A stretch of DNA of 64,000 nt from Phycisphaerales bacterium. Its GTDB lineage: Bacteria; Planctomycetota; Phycisphaerae; Phycisphaerales; UBA1924. This document shows, piece by piece, positions 16,868-25,349 of this stretch (within the stretch, counting starts at the first letter, position 1; every line of letters starts with the position of its first letter). The stretch lies in NCBI GenBank assembly GCA_027019265.1, contig JALUWX010000038.1:1-64000 (forward strand). The letters run 5' to 3'. Made by a program: the position numbers and the translations under genes. The notes under the pieces were generated by a model. The model did no database searches. It saw nothing but the letters and a program-made list of their open reading frames with translations, and was not told the origin of the DNA.

Positions 16868-18129
16868 TGGCGCTTCGTGACTGGGACATCGTGACAAGAT
16901 CGGTGAAGGCGCGGATGTTCTCGAGCGTGACGACGATCGTGACGGTCGCGATCGCGCTGGCGCTGGTGACGTTGCTCGTGTCGATGAAGTCGTCCGCGCG
17001 GGACGCGTTCTCTCGGGGGACGGGGAATGCGCAGATGCTCATCTCGCGCGACCCGAGCGCATTGACGAGTGTGCTCAATAGCTTGTTCTACACGGATGTC
17101 CCGACGAATCCGATCCCGTGGTCGGACTACGAGGCGCTGTCGGGGTCGTACCCGTTCGCGTTTGCTGAGCCGACGGCGATGGGTGATTCGTACAAGGGGC
17201 ACTACGTCGTCGGGGTGCGCCAGACGTACTTCGTGAACTTCTTCCCGATTGCTGGGCAGCCCTTTGGGCTCGATGAGGGGCGGGTGTTCAGTGATGATTT
17301 CGAGCTGGTGCTTGGGTCCGAGGCGCAGCGGATGACGGGGCTGCGGATCGGGGACGAGATCTCGATCATGCACGGCGCGCCGCGCAGCAAGGGTGCGCAC
17401 GCGCACGGGGAGTTTGTGTACGAGGTGGTGGGGGTGCTTGAGCCCACGGGATCGGCGCACGATCGCGCGATGTTCAGCTCGCTCGAGAGCGCGTGGGTGC
17501 TCCATGCGTTCGATCGGCTACTGGACGAGGGGGTGACGCTCGATCGTCCGATGACGCGTCTGGATCTGGAGGCGCAGGATAAGCAGATCACGGGGGTGGT
17601 GGCTTCGCTCGGGGCGCGGACGGCCGCGCTGAATCAGATCCTGGCGCGGATCGGGAGGGACCCGAACTGGACGGTGGCGCAGCCCGCGGACACGGTGCGG
17701 AAGCTGTTCTCGATCGTGGGGAGTGTGGACCAGATCCTGATCGCGATGGGGATCGCGGTGCTGTTGTCGTCGGGTGTGTCCATCATGGTGGCGCTGTACA
17801 ACTCGATGGAGCAGCGCCGGAGACAGATCGCGATCCTGCGCGTGCTGGGGGCTTCGCGTTGGCGCGTGTTCAACCTGGTGCTGACGGAGTCGGCGCTGAT
17901 CGGGCTTGTGGGTGGGGCGCTGGGTGTGGTGTTCGGGATCGTCGGTGGGCGCGTGGTGTCCGGGGTGCTCGAGGCGCGGCTCGGGCTCGTGGTGGAGCCC
18001 GCGCTCCCGCTTCCGGGGTATCTCGGAATGATCCTGGTGACGATCGTGTTGTCGATGATGGCCGGGATCATCCCGGCGTGTGTTGCGTACCGGACGAGCG
18101 TGGTCCGGGCGCTCCGTCCGATGGGCTGA
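16867..18129 (+). CDS. FtsX-family ABC transporter permease
   Basis: The 420-residue protein has a first membrane helix at about residues 18-40 (SVTTIVTVAIALALVTLLVS), a periplasmic domain of about 230 residues, and three C-terminal helices (about 285-415). The FtsX/MacB core motif RRRQIAILRVLGASRWRVFNL lies between the second and third helices. Such permeases work mechanically with LolD/MacB-type ATPases in lipoprotein sorting, export of small molecules or peptides, or cell-envelope signalling; the cargo here is not known. It is translationally coupled to the ATPase (TGATG), and 20 bases separate it from the next gene. Confidence 0.88.
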   Translation: MALRDWDIVTRSVKARMFSSVTTIVTVAIALALVTLLVSMKSSARDAFSRGTGNAQMLISRDPSALTSVLNSLFYTDVPTNPIPWSDYEALSGSYPFAFAEPTAMGDSYKGHYVVGVRQTYFVNFFPIAGQPFGLDEGRVFSDDFELVLGSEAQRMTGLRIGDEISIMHGAPRSKGAHAHGEFVYEVVGVLEPTGSAHDRAMFSSLESAWVLHAFDRLLDEGVTLDRPMTRLDLEAQDKQITGVVASLGARTAALNQILARIGRDPNWTVAQPADTVRKLFSIVGSVDQILIAMGIAVLLSSGVSIMVALYNSMEQRRRQIAILRVLGASRWRVFNLVLTESALIGLVGGALGVVFGIVGGRVVSGVLEARLGLVVEPALPLPGYLGMILVTIVLSMMAGIIPACVAYRTSVVRALRPMG

Positions 18130-18149
18130 GCGCGGAAGGAAGGTGTTCG

Positions 18150-19103
18150 ATGGCATACTTCTGGTCGTTCATACTCGCGCTGGTGGTCGTGACGGGGGTG
18201 CTCGCCGGTGTCGATCTCCGGGGGGGTGAATCGGAACAGGCCGCAACGGTCACGCTGATCGAACTGCCCGAGTGGGAGGGTGTGATCGAAGCTAAACCGT
18301 CCGCTGTGGAAGAGATGGTGCAGGATGAGCCCGTGATCGATGATGCGATTGATCCGGGCGAGGCATCGGAGACGGTGGTTGATGAGCCCGTGCCGTCTGA
18401 AGCGCTTGCTCAGGCGACGGAATCGGATGCGGAGATCAGCACGGGTCCTGTAGACGGGAGCGTTGAGATCGCGACCGCGCCGAGCGAGCCCGAAGCAGCG
18501 CCGGACACGGAGCCCAAGGCGGACATCGTGATCGACCCCGAGGTGCTCGCGAAACTCGCGGCCGCGGCTGAGGCACAGAAGCGGACCGAGCCCGAGGTGG
18601 ATGAGGACCCCGGGTACACGATCAACGACGATGGTTCGATTCTGGTCCGATCGGACACGGGGGACGTGACGATCCCGGGGAGGGGGACGGATTCGTCTGC
18701 GTATGTGCTCTCGTGGGATCTGCTGCGCCGGGTGCAGCGCGAGTACGACCCGAAGAAAGATCTGGATGATCTTCCGGAGTGGTTGAGCGCGCTCGACGGG
18801 AAGCGGGTGGTGATCGAGGGGAACACGCTTGTGGCGCTCGTGGCTTCGGAGACCAAGGAACTGCTGGTGATGCAGAACCCGTGGGACGGGTGCTGTATCG
18901 GTGTGCCCCCGACCCCGTACGACGCTGTCGAGGTCAAGCTCAACAACCCCGTGACGTTCGGGTACAGCGCGACGGGGTACGGCTCGATCAAGGGGACGAT
19001 GCGGATCGATCCGTATGTCGTGTCCGGGTGGTTGCTGGGGCTGTACGTCATCGAGGACGCGAGCTACACGAGCGGCGAGGGTGTGGAACTCCCGGAGCTC
19101 TGA
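18150..19103 (+). CDS. DUF3299-like exported protein of the ABC operon
   Basis: A 317-residue protein starts at ATG 18150 behind GGAAGGAAGG. An N-terminal helix (MAYFWSFILALVVVTGVLAG) acts as signal or anchor. A Glu/Ala/Pro-rich low-complexity spacer covers residues 30-140. The C-terminal domain (about 180-317) has LSWDLLRRV, GKRVVIEGN, and the Cys-pair motif NPWDGCCIGVPPTPYDAV, which I recognise as the DUF3299 pattern. Families with this domain tend to sit beside LolD/MacB-type ABC genes, as here. The adjacent CC with nearby Asp suggests metal or thiol chemistry, but this is inference. A substrate-handling or metal-related accessory of the transporter is the best guess. Confidence 0.7.
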   Translation: MAYFWSFILALVVVTGVLAGVDLRGGESEQAATVTLIELPEWEGVIEAKPSAVEEMVQDEPVIDDAIDPGEASETVVDEPVPSEALAQATESDAEISTGPVDGSVEIATAPSEPEAAPDTEPKADIVIDPEVLAKLAAAAEAQKRTEPEVDEDPGYTINDDGSILVRSDTGDVTIPGRGTDSSAYVLSWDLLRRVQREYDPKKDLDDLPEWLSALDGKRVVIEGNTLVALVASETKELLVMQNPWDGCCIGVPPTPYDAVEVKLNNPVTFGYSATGYGSIKGTMRIDPYVVSGWLLGLYVIEDASYTSGEGVELPEL

Positions 19104-19144
19104 TCGGTATCACGGATGACGCGTCGATGAGGCGTTGAAACGAA

Positions 19145-19176
19145 CAACGCCCGCGTGTGGGGACGCGCGGGCGTTG
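19145..19176. terminator. Bidirectional terminator between the ABC operon and nhaA
   Basis: An 11-pair perfect stem (caacgcccgcg / cgcgggcgttg) with a ten-base loop sits between two convergent genes. The U-tracts are weak on both sides (TCGTTG; TTCGTTTC). Confidence 0.6.
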
Positions 19177-19205
19177 TCGTTGGGTGTTGGGATGTTCTGC
19201 TCGGG

Positions 19206-20876
19206 TTACTCGTCGTCTTCGCCGTCCACGAGCGGGCCCATCTGTTCGGGCTCGGGCTCGGGCTTGGGCTTGCAGATGAGCAGCACGGTCGCGCCGCCGA
19301 CGGCGGAGAGCGCCGAGGCAACGAGGATCGCGAGTTTGGCGTGCTCGAGGTGTGCGGTGCTGTTCGCGAACGCGAGGTTCGCGATGAAGATCGCCATGGT
19401 GAAGCCGATGCCGCCGAGCCATGCGGCGCCGAAGAGGTGGCGCCAGCTCACGCCGCGCGGGAGCGAAGCGATGCCCATGATGCACGCGAGCCAGCAGAGC
19501 CCGACGATCCCGAGGGGTTTGCCCACGAAGAGCCCGAGGACGATGCCGATGGCGGCGGGGTCTCCGAGGTTCTCCATGACGCCGCCCTGGACGGGGATCC
19601 CGGCGTTGGCGAGCGCGAAGATGGGGATGATGACGAAGGCGGCCCAGGGGTGGATCGCGTGCTCCATCCGGTGGAGGGGGGTGAGGACGAGCTTCCCGTT
19701 CTCGATGATGGCGTTGACGGCCGCGCGACGGATGGTGGATTGCTTAACGTCGTGGTTGGGGTCGTCGTGGGCGTTCTCGAAGACCTCGAGCGCTTTGCGT
19801 GTTGCGTAGGAGAAGCGGACGGCGTTGACACGGGCGTGCGCGGGGATGGTCATGGCGAGCATGACGCCGGCGATGGTCGCGTGGACGCCGGACATGTAGA
19901 CGAAGTACCAGAGCGGGAGCCCGGCGACGAGGTAGAGGATGATCCAGCGGACCCGGATGATGTTCATGAACATGAGGAGCGCGACGACGGATCCTGCGTA
20001 TCCGAGGTAGGCGAGATCGAGGTTGTCCGTGTAGAAGACGGCGATGACGACGAGCGCGCCCAGGTCGTCAACGATCGCGAGGGAGGTGAGGAAGACTTTG
20101 AGGGAGAGGGGGACGCGCGAACCGAGCATGGCGAGGATCCCGACAGCGAACGCGATATCGGTCGCCATGGGGATCCCCCATCCCCCGATGGTTTCCTTCC
20201 CGAAGTTGAATGCGACGAAGATGAGGGCGGGGCCGATCATCCCTCCGAGCGCGCCGAAGATGGGGAGCGCGGCACGCTTGGGTGAAGCGAGCTCGCCGAC
20301 GAGGACCTCGCGTTTGATCTCGAGCCCGACCACGAGGAAGAAGACGGCCATGAGAAGGTCGTTGATCCAGTGGACCATGGACAAGCCCTGGTACCAGTGG
20401 GGCTCGTTGGGGAGGGGGTGCCAGCCATCGCCGTAGGTGGATGCTTCGGCGTGGTCGGTCTCGATCATCGAGATGTCGTCGGCGGCTTGTTCGATGGATT
20501 CGACGACGTCTTCAGCGGTTTCTTCGAGTTCCGACTCGCTGTGGTCGTCGTGATCGTCGTGGTCGTCCGCATGGTCATCGATGTGGTCATCGGAGCCTGG
20601 TGCGTGCGCGTCGTCCCCGTGTTCGTCGTGACCCCCGCTGTGGGTGTCGTGGGGGTTGTCTGCGACGGTGATCCGGATTTCGGTGTCGTTGAAGATTTCC
20701 TTGTAGGAGTCGTAGTCCGTGTTCGCCCAGATCATGGCGATGGCCGTCATGAGGAGGAGAACGATCCCGCCGGCGGACGAGAGGGAGGCGAATCGTTGGA
20801 AGGGTCGCGCGAGACGTTCTCCGGGTTCCGGGTGGAGATCGTACTTCGCGGTGGGGATGTCGTGATCGTGGGCCAT
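19206..20876 (-). CDS. nhaA: Na+/H+ antiporter NhaA with His/Asp-rich insert
   Basis: The start at 20876 (MAHDHDIPTAKYDLHPEPGE) gives 556 residues, against about 390-430 for typical NhaA. The inner-membrane core is intact: TM1 near 35-51, WINDLLMAVFFLVVGLE at 170-186, TDIAFA (D240), and the ion-binding AIVDDLGAL pair D270-D271, followed by the later helices including GVHATIAGV. It would expel sodium in exchange for protons. Residues about 72-150 are an extra segment, very rich in Asp and with ten His between about 76 and 112. It sits between TM1 and TM2, where E. coli NhaA has its periplasmic beta-hairpin. The C-terminal tail is a Pro/Glu-rich repeat (KPEPEPE). The gene stands alone and converges on the ABC operon. 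Confidence 0.93.
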   Translation of the reverse strand: MAHDHDIPTAKYDLHPEPGERLARPFQRFASLSSAGGIVLLLMTAIAMIWANTDYDSYKEIFNDTEIRITVADNPHDTHSGGHDEHGDDAHAPGSDDHIDDHADDHDDHDDHSESELEETAEDVVESIEQAADDISMIETDHAEASTYGDGWHPLPNEPHWYQGLSMVHWINDLLMAVFFLVVGLEIKREVLVGELASPKRAALPIFGALGGMIGPALIFVAFNFGKETIGGWGIPMATDIAFAVGILAMLGSRVPLSLKVFLTSLAIVDDLGALVVIAVFYTDNLDLAYLGYAGSVVALLMFMNIIRVRWIILYLVAGLPLWYFVYMSGVHATIAGVMLAMTIPAHARVNAVRFSYATRKALEVFENAHDDPNHDVKQSTIRRAAVNAIIENGKLVLTPLHRMEHAIHPWAAFVIIPIFALANAGIPVQGGVMENLGDPAAIGIVLGLFVGKPLGIVGLCWLACIMGIASLPRGVSWRHLFGAAWLGGIGFTMAIFIANLAFANSTAHLEHAKLAILVASALSAVGGATVLLICKPKPEPEPEQMGPLVDGEDDE

Positions 20877-21042
20877 CGTGTGCTCCGGATGAGGCGCGAC
20901 AAGTCGTGTTGGTCTCACGGTTATCGAACGAACTCTTCCGGCGGATTGAGCGAAATCGGGGATCGATGCGCGAATCCGAGTCGGGGTGTACCCGGTTCCG
21001 GGGTGGGATTGAGGGCCCTGGGGTCCGGGATGTCGGGGTCGT

Positions 21043-22377
21043 TTATCCGAAAATCGAGGAGAGCCCGAGGATCTCAGCGATGCGCTGGCTCGCGTGCACA
21101 CACTGGGTGGCGAGCTCCGGGTTTGTCAGGTCCTCGGGGGCGATCGTGTCGGGGTAGGTCTCGTTCACACAGCTCACGAGCTTGTCGTAGAGCTCGTCCG
21201 TGAGGAGAACCCCTTGGTGGATCGCGGAGAGCTCGTCGTCGGTCAGGACCACGCGCAGGCGCAGGCAGGCCGGGCCGCCCCCGTTGTTCATGGATTCACG
21301 GACATCCATATAGATGACGTCGTTGATGGGGTTGAACCGGTCCTCGATGATCCGATCGACGAAGGCGCTGACGCGCGGGTTCTCGGAGACCTCACTCGGC
21401 GCGATCAGGCGCATGTCCCCCGGCGCGATCGTGACGATCTGGGAGTTGAAGATGTAGGACGTGACCGCATCCTCGATGGAGAAGTCCGTCTCGCGCGCTT
21501 CGAGCACGACCATGTTGGATTTGCTCGGGTCCATGAGGTCGTTCATCAGGGTGCGCGAGGTCGCGAAGGACTGCTCGTGGTAGAGGAAGACGTTCTCATT
21601 CCCCGTCGCGATGACGTCGTTGTGGAAGACCCCGGAGTCGATGGCGTCGGGGTGTTGGCGCGCGAGGATGACTTTGCTGGGGTCGAGCTTGTGGTTGCGC
21701 ACGAGGGCTTGGCACGAGGCGCGGGTCTGGCGCGCGGGGAAACGTCGCGAGACGGTCATCGGGTCGTGCGCATCGATCCCGTAGACGAAGAGCTCGATCC
21801 CGGGTTCCCCGTGGGAGGTGGAGAAGCGGACGTGGTTGGCGGCGCCCTCGTCGGCGAAGCGGGGTTGGCTCGGGAGCGCGTCGTGGACCACGAACTTGTC
21901 ATCGTCGTGGAAGATCGCGCGGAGGGCGCGGGTGGTGGTGTGGTGCTCGAAGGATCGGTGGAGGTTCGAGACGAGGTTCGCGGGGGTGAGGTGGACCTTG
22001 TTGTCCGAGGTGTCCGCGCTGGGGGACACGGTCGCGGCGTTGGCGCTCCACATCGCGCTCGCGCTCCACGCGGCGGCGAGGATGGAGGGGTCCGCGTTCT
22101 GCGCGTCCTTGAGGACCTGCCCGTCGTCTCCGGAGAACCCGAGCTCCCGGAGGAACCCGAGGTCTGGACGCGCGTGGGGGGGGAGCACGCCCTGGGTGAG
22201 CCCGAGGTCCATGAGGGCTTTCATCTTGGCGAGCCCCTGGAGCGCGGCTTGTTTGGGCTTGGAGGTCTGCCCGGCGTTGGACGCGGAGGCGACATTCCCG
22301 GGGGAGAGCCCGGCGTAGTTGTGGGAAGCGCCGATCAGGCCGTCGAAGTTGACTTCTCGCGCGTTCGTGTTGGGCAT
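21043..22377 (-). CDS. astB: N-succinylarginine dihydrolase
   Basis: A 444-residue cytosolic enzyme, close to the usual 440-450. It starts MPNTNAREVNFDGLIGASHN, the typical AstB opening (E/D-x-N-F-D-G-L-x-G-x-T/S-H-N-Y-A-G). The family is a pentein-fold guanidine hydrolase. Visible marks include DARQxHPDAIDSGVFHNDV-like text (here RQHPDAIDSGVFHNDVIATG), FLYHE, and the C-terminal SMNNGGGPACLRLRVVL with the catalytic Cys. The enzyme turns N2-succinylarginine into N2-succinylornithine, ammonia and CO2 in the AST pathway. None of astA, astC, astD or astE is nearby, so the rest of the pathway must lie elsewhere or the substrate differs. It is on the same strand as nhaA, with a 166-base gap. Confidence 0.9.
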   Translation of the reverse strand: MPNTNAREVNFDGLIGASHNYAGLSPGNVASASNAGQTSKPKQAALQGLAKMKALMDLGLTQGVLPPHARPDLGFLRELGFSGDDGQVLKDAQNADPSILAAAWSASAMWSANAATVSPSADTSDNKVHLTPANLVSNLHRSFEHHTTTRALRAIFHDDDKFVVHDALPSQPRFADEGAANHVRFSTSHGEPGIELFVYGIDAHDPMTVSRRFPARQTRASCQALVRNHKLDPSKVILARQHPDAIDSGVFHNDVIATGNENVFLYHEQSFATSRTLMNDLMDPSKSNMVVLEARETDFSIEDAVTSYIFNSQIVTIAPGDMRLIAPSEVSENPRVSAFVDRIIEDRFNPINDVIYMDVRESMNNGGGPACLRLRVVLTDDELSAIHQGVLLTDELYDKLVSCVNETYPDTIAPEDLTNPELATQCVHASQRIAEILGLSSIFG

Positions 22378-22405
22378 AGAGAGAGGATAGCTCGGGTGGA
22401 TGCGC

Positions 22406-22445
22406 AAAAAGACGTCCCGCGCTCCTGGAGAAGAGCGCGGGACGT
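22406..22445 (-). terminator. Terminator of dockerin protein F gene
   Basis: A perfect 13-pair stem (acgtcccgcgctc / gagcgcgggacgt) with an eight-base loop is followed on the minus strand by CTTTTTGCG. It lies 30 bases past the stop at 22476 and just ahead of the astB start. Confidence 0.85.
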
Positions 22446-22475
22446 GGATGAAGGTTCGGATCTCTGGGTTCGAGT

Positions 22476-23954
22476 TTACGGGCAGGTCGCGCCGGCCTGG
22501 AGGAAGGCGGAGATGTCGAAGAAGTCGAACTGGGTATCACCGTTGAAATCGACCTGACCCTGGAGGAGGGCGGAGATGTCGAAGAAGTCGAACCCGCCGT
22601 CGCCGGTGAGGTCCGCTTCGCAGGGCTCACCACCCACGAGCGCGACGAGCGCGGCCCGGTCGTCCGCGCCGGGGACGTCAACGCCGTCGAGGTCGCTCAG
22701 GCACGCGGCGGCGAGGTAGGCGTTCGCGAGTCGGTCCTGGAAGACGTAGGACTGGAAGTTCTGACCCGGGTTGTTCGGATCAGCGATGGGCATGTTGGTG
22801 TCGGGGTGGATGTAGTCCTCGGTCGAATCGAAGTCCGCGCCCATGAGGGTGGAGTCGAAGAGCGCGAGGTCGTCGGCGTCCGCGTCGCCGTCGAAGTCGA
22901 GGTCGCCATCGACGAAGCGGAACTGGGTGATCCCGAGCGTGGGCGCGTCGTTGAAGAACCCGGGGGTGAGCTTGAACGCGTCGTCGGCGTTGGTCCCGAT
23001 GGAGATGTCGGCGAACCCGTCGCCCATCGGGTCGGTGGGTGCGCCGTAGGCGGCGGGGTCGTAGGCGAAGAGGATCGCGGGCGCGATGTTCTCGCCGTAG
23101 ATGAACTCTTCATCAGCGATGCGGGTGGGGACGGTCATCCCTTCGGAGTTCATGCGCGATCCGAGCATGGGGTTGGACCCGTAGTACGCGACGCGCGAGA
23201 CCATGTCGGGGTTGAAGCCCGGGGTGTCGGAGATCTCGTACTGGGAGGTGCGGACGTATTCCTTTCCTCCCCCGTTGGACCACGCGACGGAGTCGATGAT
23301 CTGGAAGGGGTCGCACATCGCGGCGGGGGGCGCGGGGGGGAACCCGACTTCGGAGTTGACGGAGGGCTCGATCCCGAAATCGACTTTGCCGTCGAAATCG
23401 ACATCGGGGTTGGTGTCCTTGTGGACCGAGTACCCGGGCGCGTAGACGGATGCGCCGTCCACGATCGAGTGGAAGGGGCGCTTGCGCATGAGGATGTAGG
23501 TCGAGGAACCGTCGTTCTCGAGCTTCCCGGCCTGTTCGGTGGATCCGGGGATGGGGATGTGCGCGTCGAACCAGGACTCGCCCGTGGTTTCCGGCGGGAT
23601 GACCTTGGGGATGAAGGACTGGGAGTCGGTGTTGATGTAGAGGACGAGGAACCCGTTGGATCCGATGGAGAGCCCGTCGAGGGAGAAGCACTCATCGATC
23701 TCTGCGTAGGAGTCGGGGATGTCGTTCTCGGGGCCGAAGAGCCCCCCGCCGTCCTGACCGCCCTTGAACAGACCGACGGCGTAGCCCGTGAGGTCCATCC
23801 CGGGCTTCCCGTAGAGCTCGATGTACTCGAGGACCTCGTCGTTGAGCTCGGCGGGACCCTGGGGGTTCTCCCAGACCTCGTTGATGACGACCTGTCCGAA
23901 CGCGCCGGAGGACGTGAGCGCGAGCCCGGCGAAGGCGATGATGTGCTTGTTCAT
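22476..23954 (-). CDS. Secreted lamin-tail-like protein with C-terminal GC-type dockerin (F)
   Basis: The 492-residue protein begins MNKHIIAFAGLALTSSGAFG, a signal peptide cleaved before QVV. Residues 21-130 (VVINEVWENPQG, EYIELYGKPGMDLTGYAVGL) look like a lamin-tail domain, a beta-sandwich common in bacterial surface proteins. A middle region of unknown fold follows. A third Asp-rich stretch (DGDLDFDGDADADDLALFD, about 375-393) resembles an extra single calcium loop without Phe-Phe. The final dockerin loops are DLTGDGGFDFFD and DFNGDTQFDFFD, ending ATCP. No catalytic residues are recognised. The PEP-CTERM-like protein at 25350 has a similar lamin-tail-like start, so the two may share a ligand. 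Confidence 0.82.
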   Translation of the reverse strand: MNKHIIAFAGLALTSSGAFGQVVINEVWENPQGPAELNDEVLEYIELYGKPGMDLTGYAVGLFKGGQDGGGLFGPENDIPDSYAEIDECFSLDGLSIGSNGFLVLYINTDSQSFIPKVIPPETTGESWFDAHIPIPGSTEQAGKLENDGSSTYILMRKRPFHSIVDGASVYAPGYSVHKDTNPDVDFDGKVDFGIEPSVNSEVGFPPAPPAAMCDPFQIIDSVAWSNGGGKEYVRTSQYEISDTPGFNPDMVSRVAYYGSNPMLGSRMNSEGMTVPTRIADEEFIYGENIAPAILFAYDPAAYGAPTDPMGDGFADISIGTNADDAFKLTPGFFNDAPTLGITQFRFVDGDLDFDGDADADDLALFDSTLMGADFDSTEDYIHPDTNMPIADPNNPGQNFQSYVFQDRLANAYLAAACLSDLDGVDVPGADDRAALVALVGGEPCEADLTGDGGFDFFDISALLQGQVDFNGDTQFDFFDISAFLQAGATCP

Positions 23955-24031
23955 GGTGATCTCTCTCTTCTCTCTTTGGGTGTTGCTCGGCTGTACTGAG
24001 CCCGCGCCGAGCGCGCGGTGTGGTTCGTGGT

Positions 24032-25054
24032 TCAGTTGTTGTACTTCCCGGAGAGGAGCTCTCCCGTGAAGATCTGGTTCGGGCTGAAGTCGGGGTAGAC
24101 GGGGAGCCCGTTGTCGCGTTCCTGGTTGGGGTCGTAGTTGAAGGTCTGGTCCCCGTTTGCGTCACGGAAGGACGCGACGTGCCCGTCGGCGAAGACGAAG
24201 TTGCCTTCTGTGTTGTCGTGACCCCGGGTGAAGAGCCCGCGCTTCCGGGTGTGCGCGGTCCCGAAGTCGGAGAGGTCGTGGGAGACGAATCGGGTCCCGA
24301 TGCGCCATGCCGGGCCGTCGGTCAGGGCCTTGATCGCTGGGAGTGTTTCGTTGTCGATGACGATGATGTCGTTGGTGTCGTTGGAGAGCCCGTCGATGCG
24401 TGCGTCGGCGAGGAGGGGGACCTTGGAGGCGCTGACGACGCTCATGCTCTGGAGCTTGAGGGGGCCGACGACCCCGTAGGTCGGGTCCTCGGGCTGTCCT
24501 GCGCGTCCGATCAGGGGGACCTTCCACTGGGTGTAGGCCATGTACCAGGACTGGGTGTAGTTGGAGTTGTACCCCGCGCGGAGGAGCTGGTCTCGTTTTT
24601 CGTAGGTGACCGCGCCCCCGAGCCCGGAGGTGTCCTCGTTCATGCGCGAGACGTTCATGTTCTGGTTGTACTGCGCGGGCGCGGTGGGGCAGAGGACTTC
24701 GGTCGGGAGGAACCCGCCGTACTCGATCGTGTCCCGGATCCACCCGATCCGTTCGACGACGTGGCGATCGTCGCTGGGGTCCTGGCTCCAGATGCTCTCG
24801 AGGACCCGGCCCTTTGCGTGCTTCTTGATCCGGTTGTCGAACGGGCCGGAGGAGAGGTAGCCGTTGTTGGATCCGGCGTAGGTGTTGAACGCGACCCCGT
24901 ACTGGCGCAGGTTGGACTGGCACTTGATTTTCTGCGCGGTCTCACGCGCCTTCCCGAGTGAGGGGAGGAGGATCCCGATCAGGAGCGCGATGATCGCGAT
25001 CACGACGAGGAGTTCGATGAGCGTGAACGCGCGGCGGCGTTGGTTTGCGTGCAT
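24032..25054 (-). CDS. Type II pseudopilin-like protein with H-X9-DG-type motif
   Basis: The start at 25054 ([20 protein letters not shown]) gives 340 residues; an ATG six codons upstream is also possible. The N-terminus is a class III prepilin leader: basic residues, cleavage before F, glutamate at position +5 (FTLIE), and the hydrophobic helix that packs into a pilus. Near the C-terminus is [13 protein letters not shown], a variant of the prepilin-processing-associated H-X9-DG motif of planctomycetes (ten residues here rather than nine). Such proteins are abundant in this phylum, with uncertain roles in pseudopilus or surface assembly. There is no pilus machinery nearby. It is divergent from the PEP-CTERM-like gene across a 295-base gap. 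Confidence 0.85.
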   Translation of the reverse strand: MHANQRRRAFTLIELLVVIAIIALLIGILLPSLGKARETAQKIKCQSNLRQYGVAFNTYAGSNNGYLSSGPFDNRIKKHAKGRVLESIWSQDPSDDRHVVERIGWIRDTIEYGGFLPTEVLCPTAPAQYNQNMNVSRMNEDTSGLGGAVTYEKRDQLLRAGYNSNYTQSWYMAYTQWKVPLIGRAGQPEDPTYGVVGPLKLQSMSVVSASKVPLLADARIDGLSNDTNDIIVIDNETLPAIKALTDGPAWRIGTRFVSHDLSDFGTAHTRKRGLFTRGHDNTEGNFVFADGHVASFRDANGDQTFNYDPNQERDNGLPVYPDFSPNQIFTGELLSGKYNN

Positions 25055-25349
25055 GATCTGGTGATCTCCCACTGCGAATCTGAACGGGAGAAGACTAGAA
25101 GATGGTGCGCGAAGGATGCGTCAAGATTTCGTAAGAACGGTGTGAAGGAATTGTGAAGATCAGCGTTCGTCTTAACACAAGGTTTAAGTCGTTTGTGTTT
25201 GCCGATCGGTGCGCGGGAGCTAGCGTATTTCTCCCTGAGTACGGGGAAGTCCATGGAGCGTGCATGACGGAGGAGAGAGCCGGGCACGGGTCCTTGGGTT
25301 GAGTGAGTCGAGATCGCGGGAGTTCCCGCACACGTACGAGGAGAGAACG
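25055..25349. other. Divergent intergenic region, AT-richer than its surroundings
   Basis: This is the largest gap between genes in the window, lying between two divergent genes. The part at 25100-25200 is clearly AT-richer (repeated gtgaaggaa / ttgtgaagat, and cttaacacaaggtttaag). A weak plus-strand promoter-like pair, TTGCCG (25199-25204) with TAGCGT (25221-25226) at 16 bases, lies upstream of the plus gene. I see no RNA gene, riboswitch fold or coding frame here. Confidence 0.4.

Noticed and set aside
15017-16897. 626-codon minus-strand frame spanning the metalloprotease and the ABC ATPase
   Set aside because: Arg/Pro/His-rich shadow crossing two well-supported genes on opposite strands.
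2970-22600. Recurring 'gatgtcgaagaagtcg' DNA element, at first sight like a dispersed repeat or CRISPR-like unit
   Set aside because: Each copy encodes the DFFD[IV]-S part of a dockerin loop and always lies in frame at gene ends, with no regular spacers between copies. It is protein constraint, not a mobile or CRISPR repeat.
22800-22900. A third dockerin loop inside protein F (DGDLDFDGDADADD)
   Set aside because: Asp-rich and calcium-loop-like, but lacking Phe-Phe and the following FL helix. Noted in the gene entry but not counted as a dockerin repeat.
23984-24014. Inverted repeat gctcggc ... gccgagc after the prepilin-like gene
   Set aside because: A seven-base stem with a loop of over ten bases and no U-tract on the minus strand; too weak to call a terminator.
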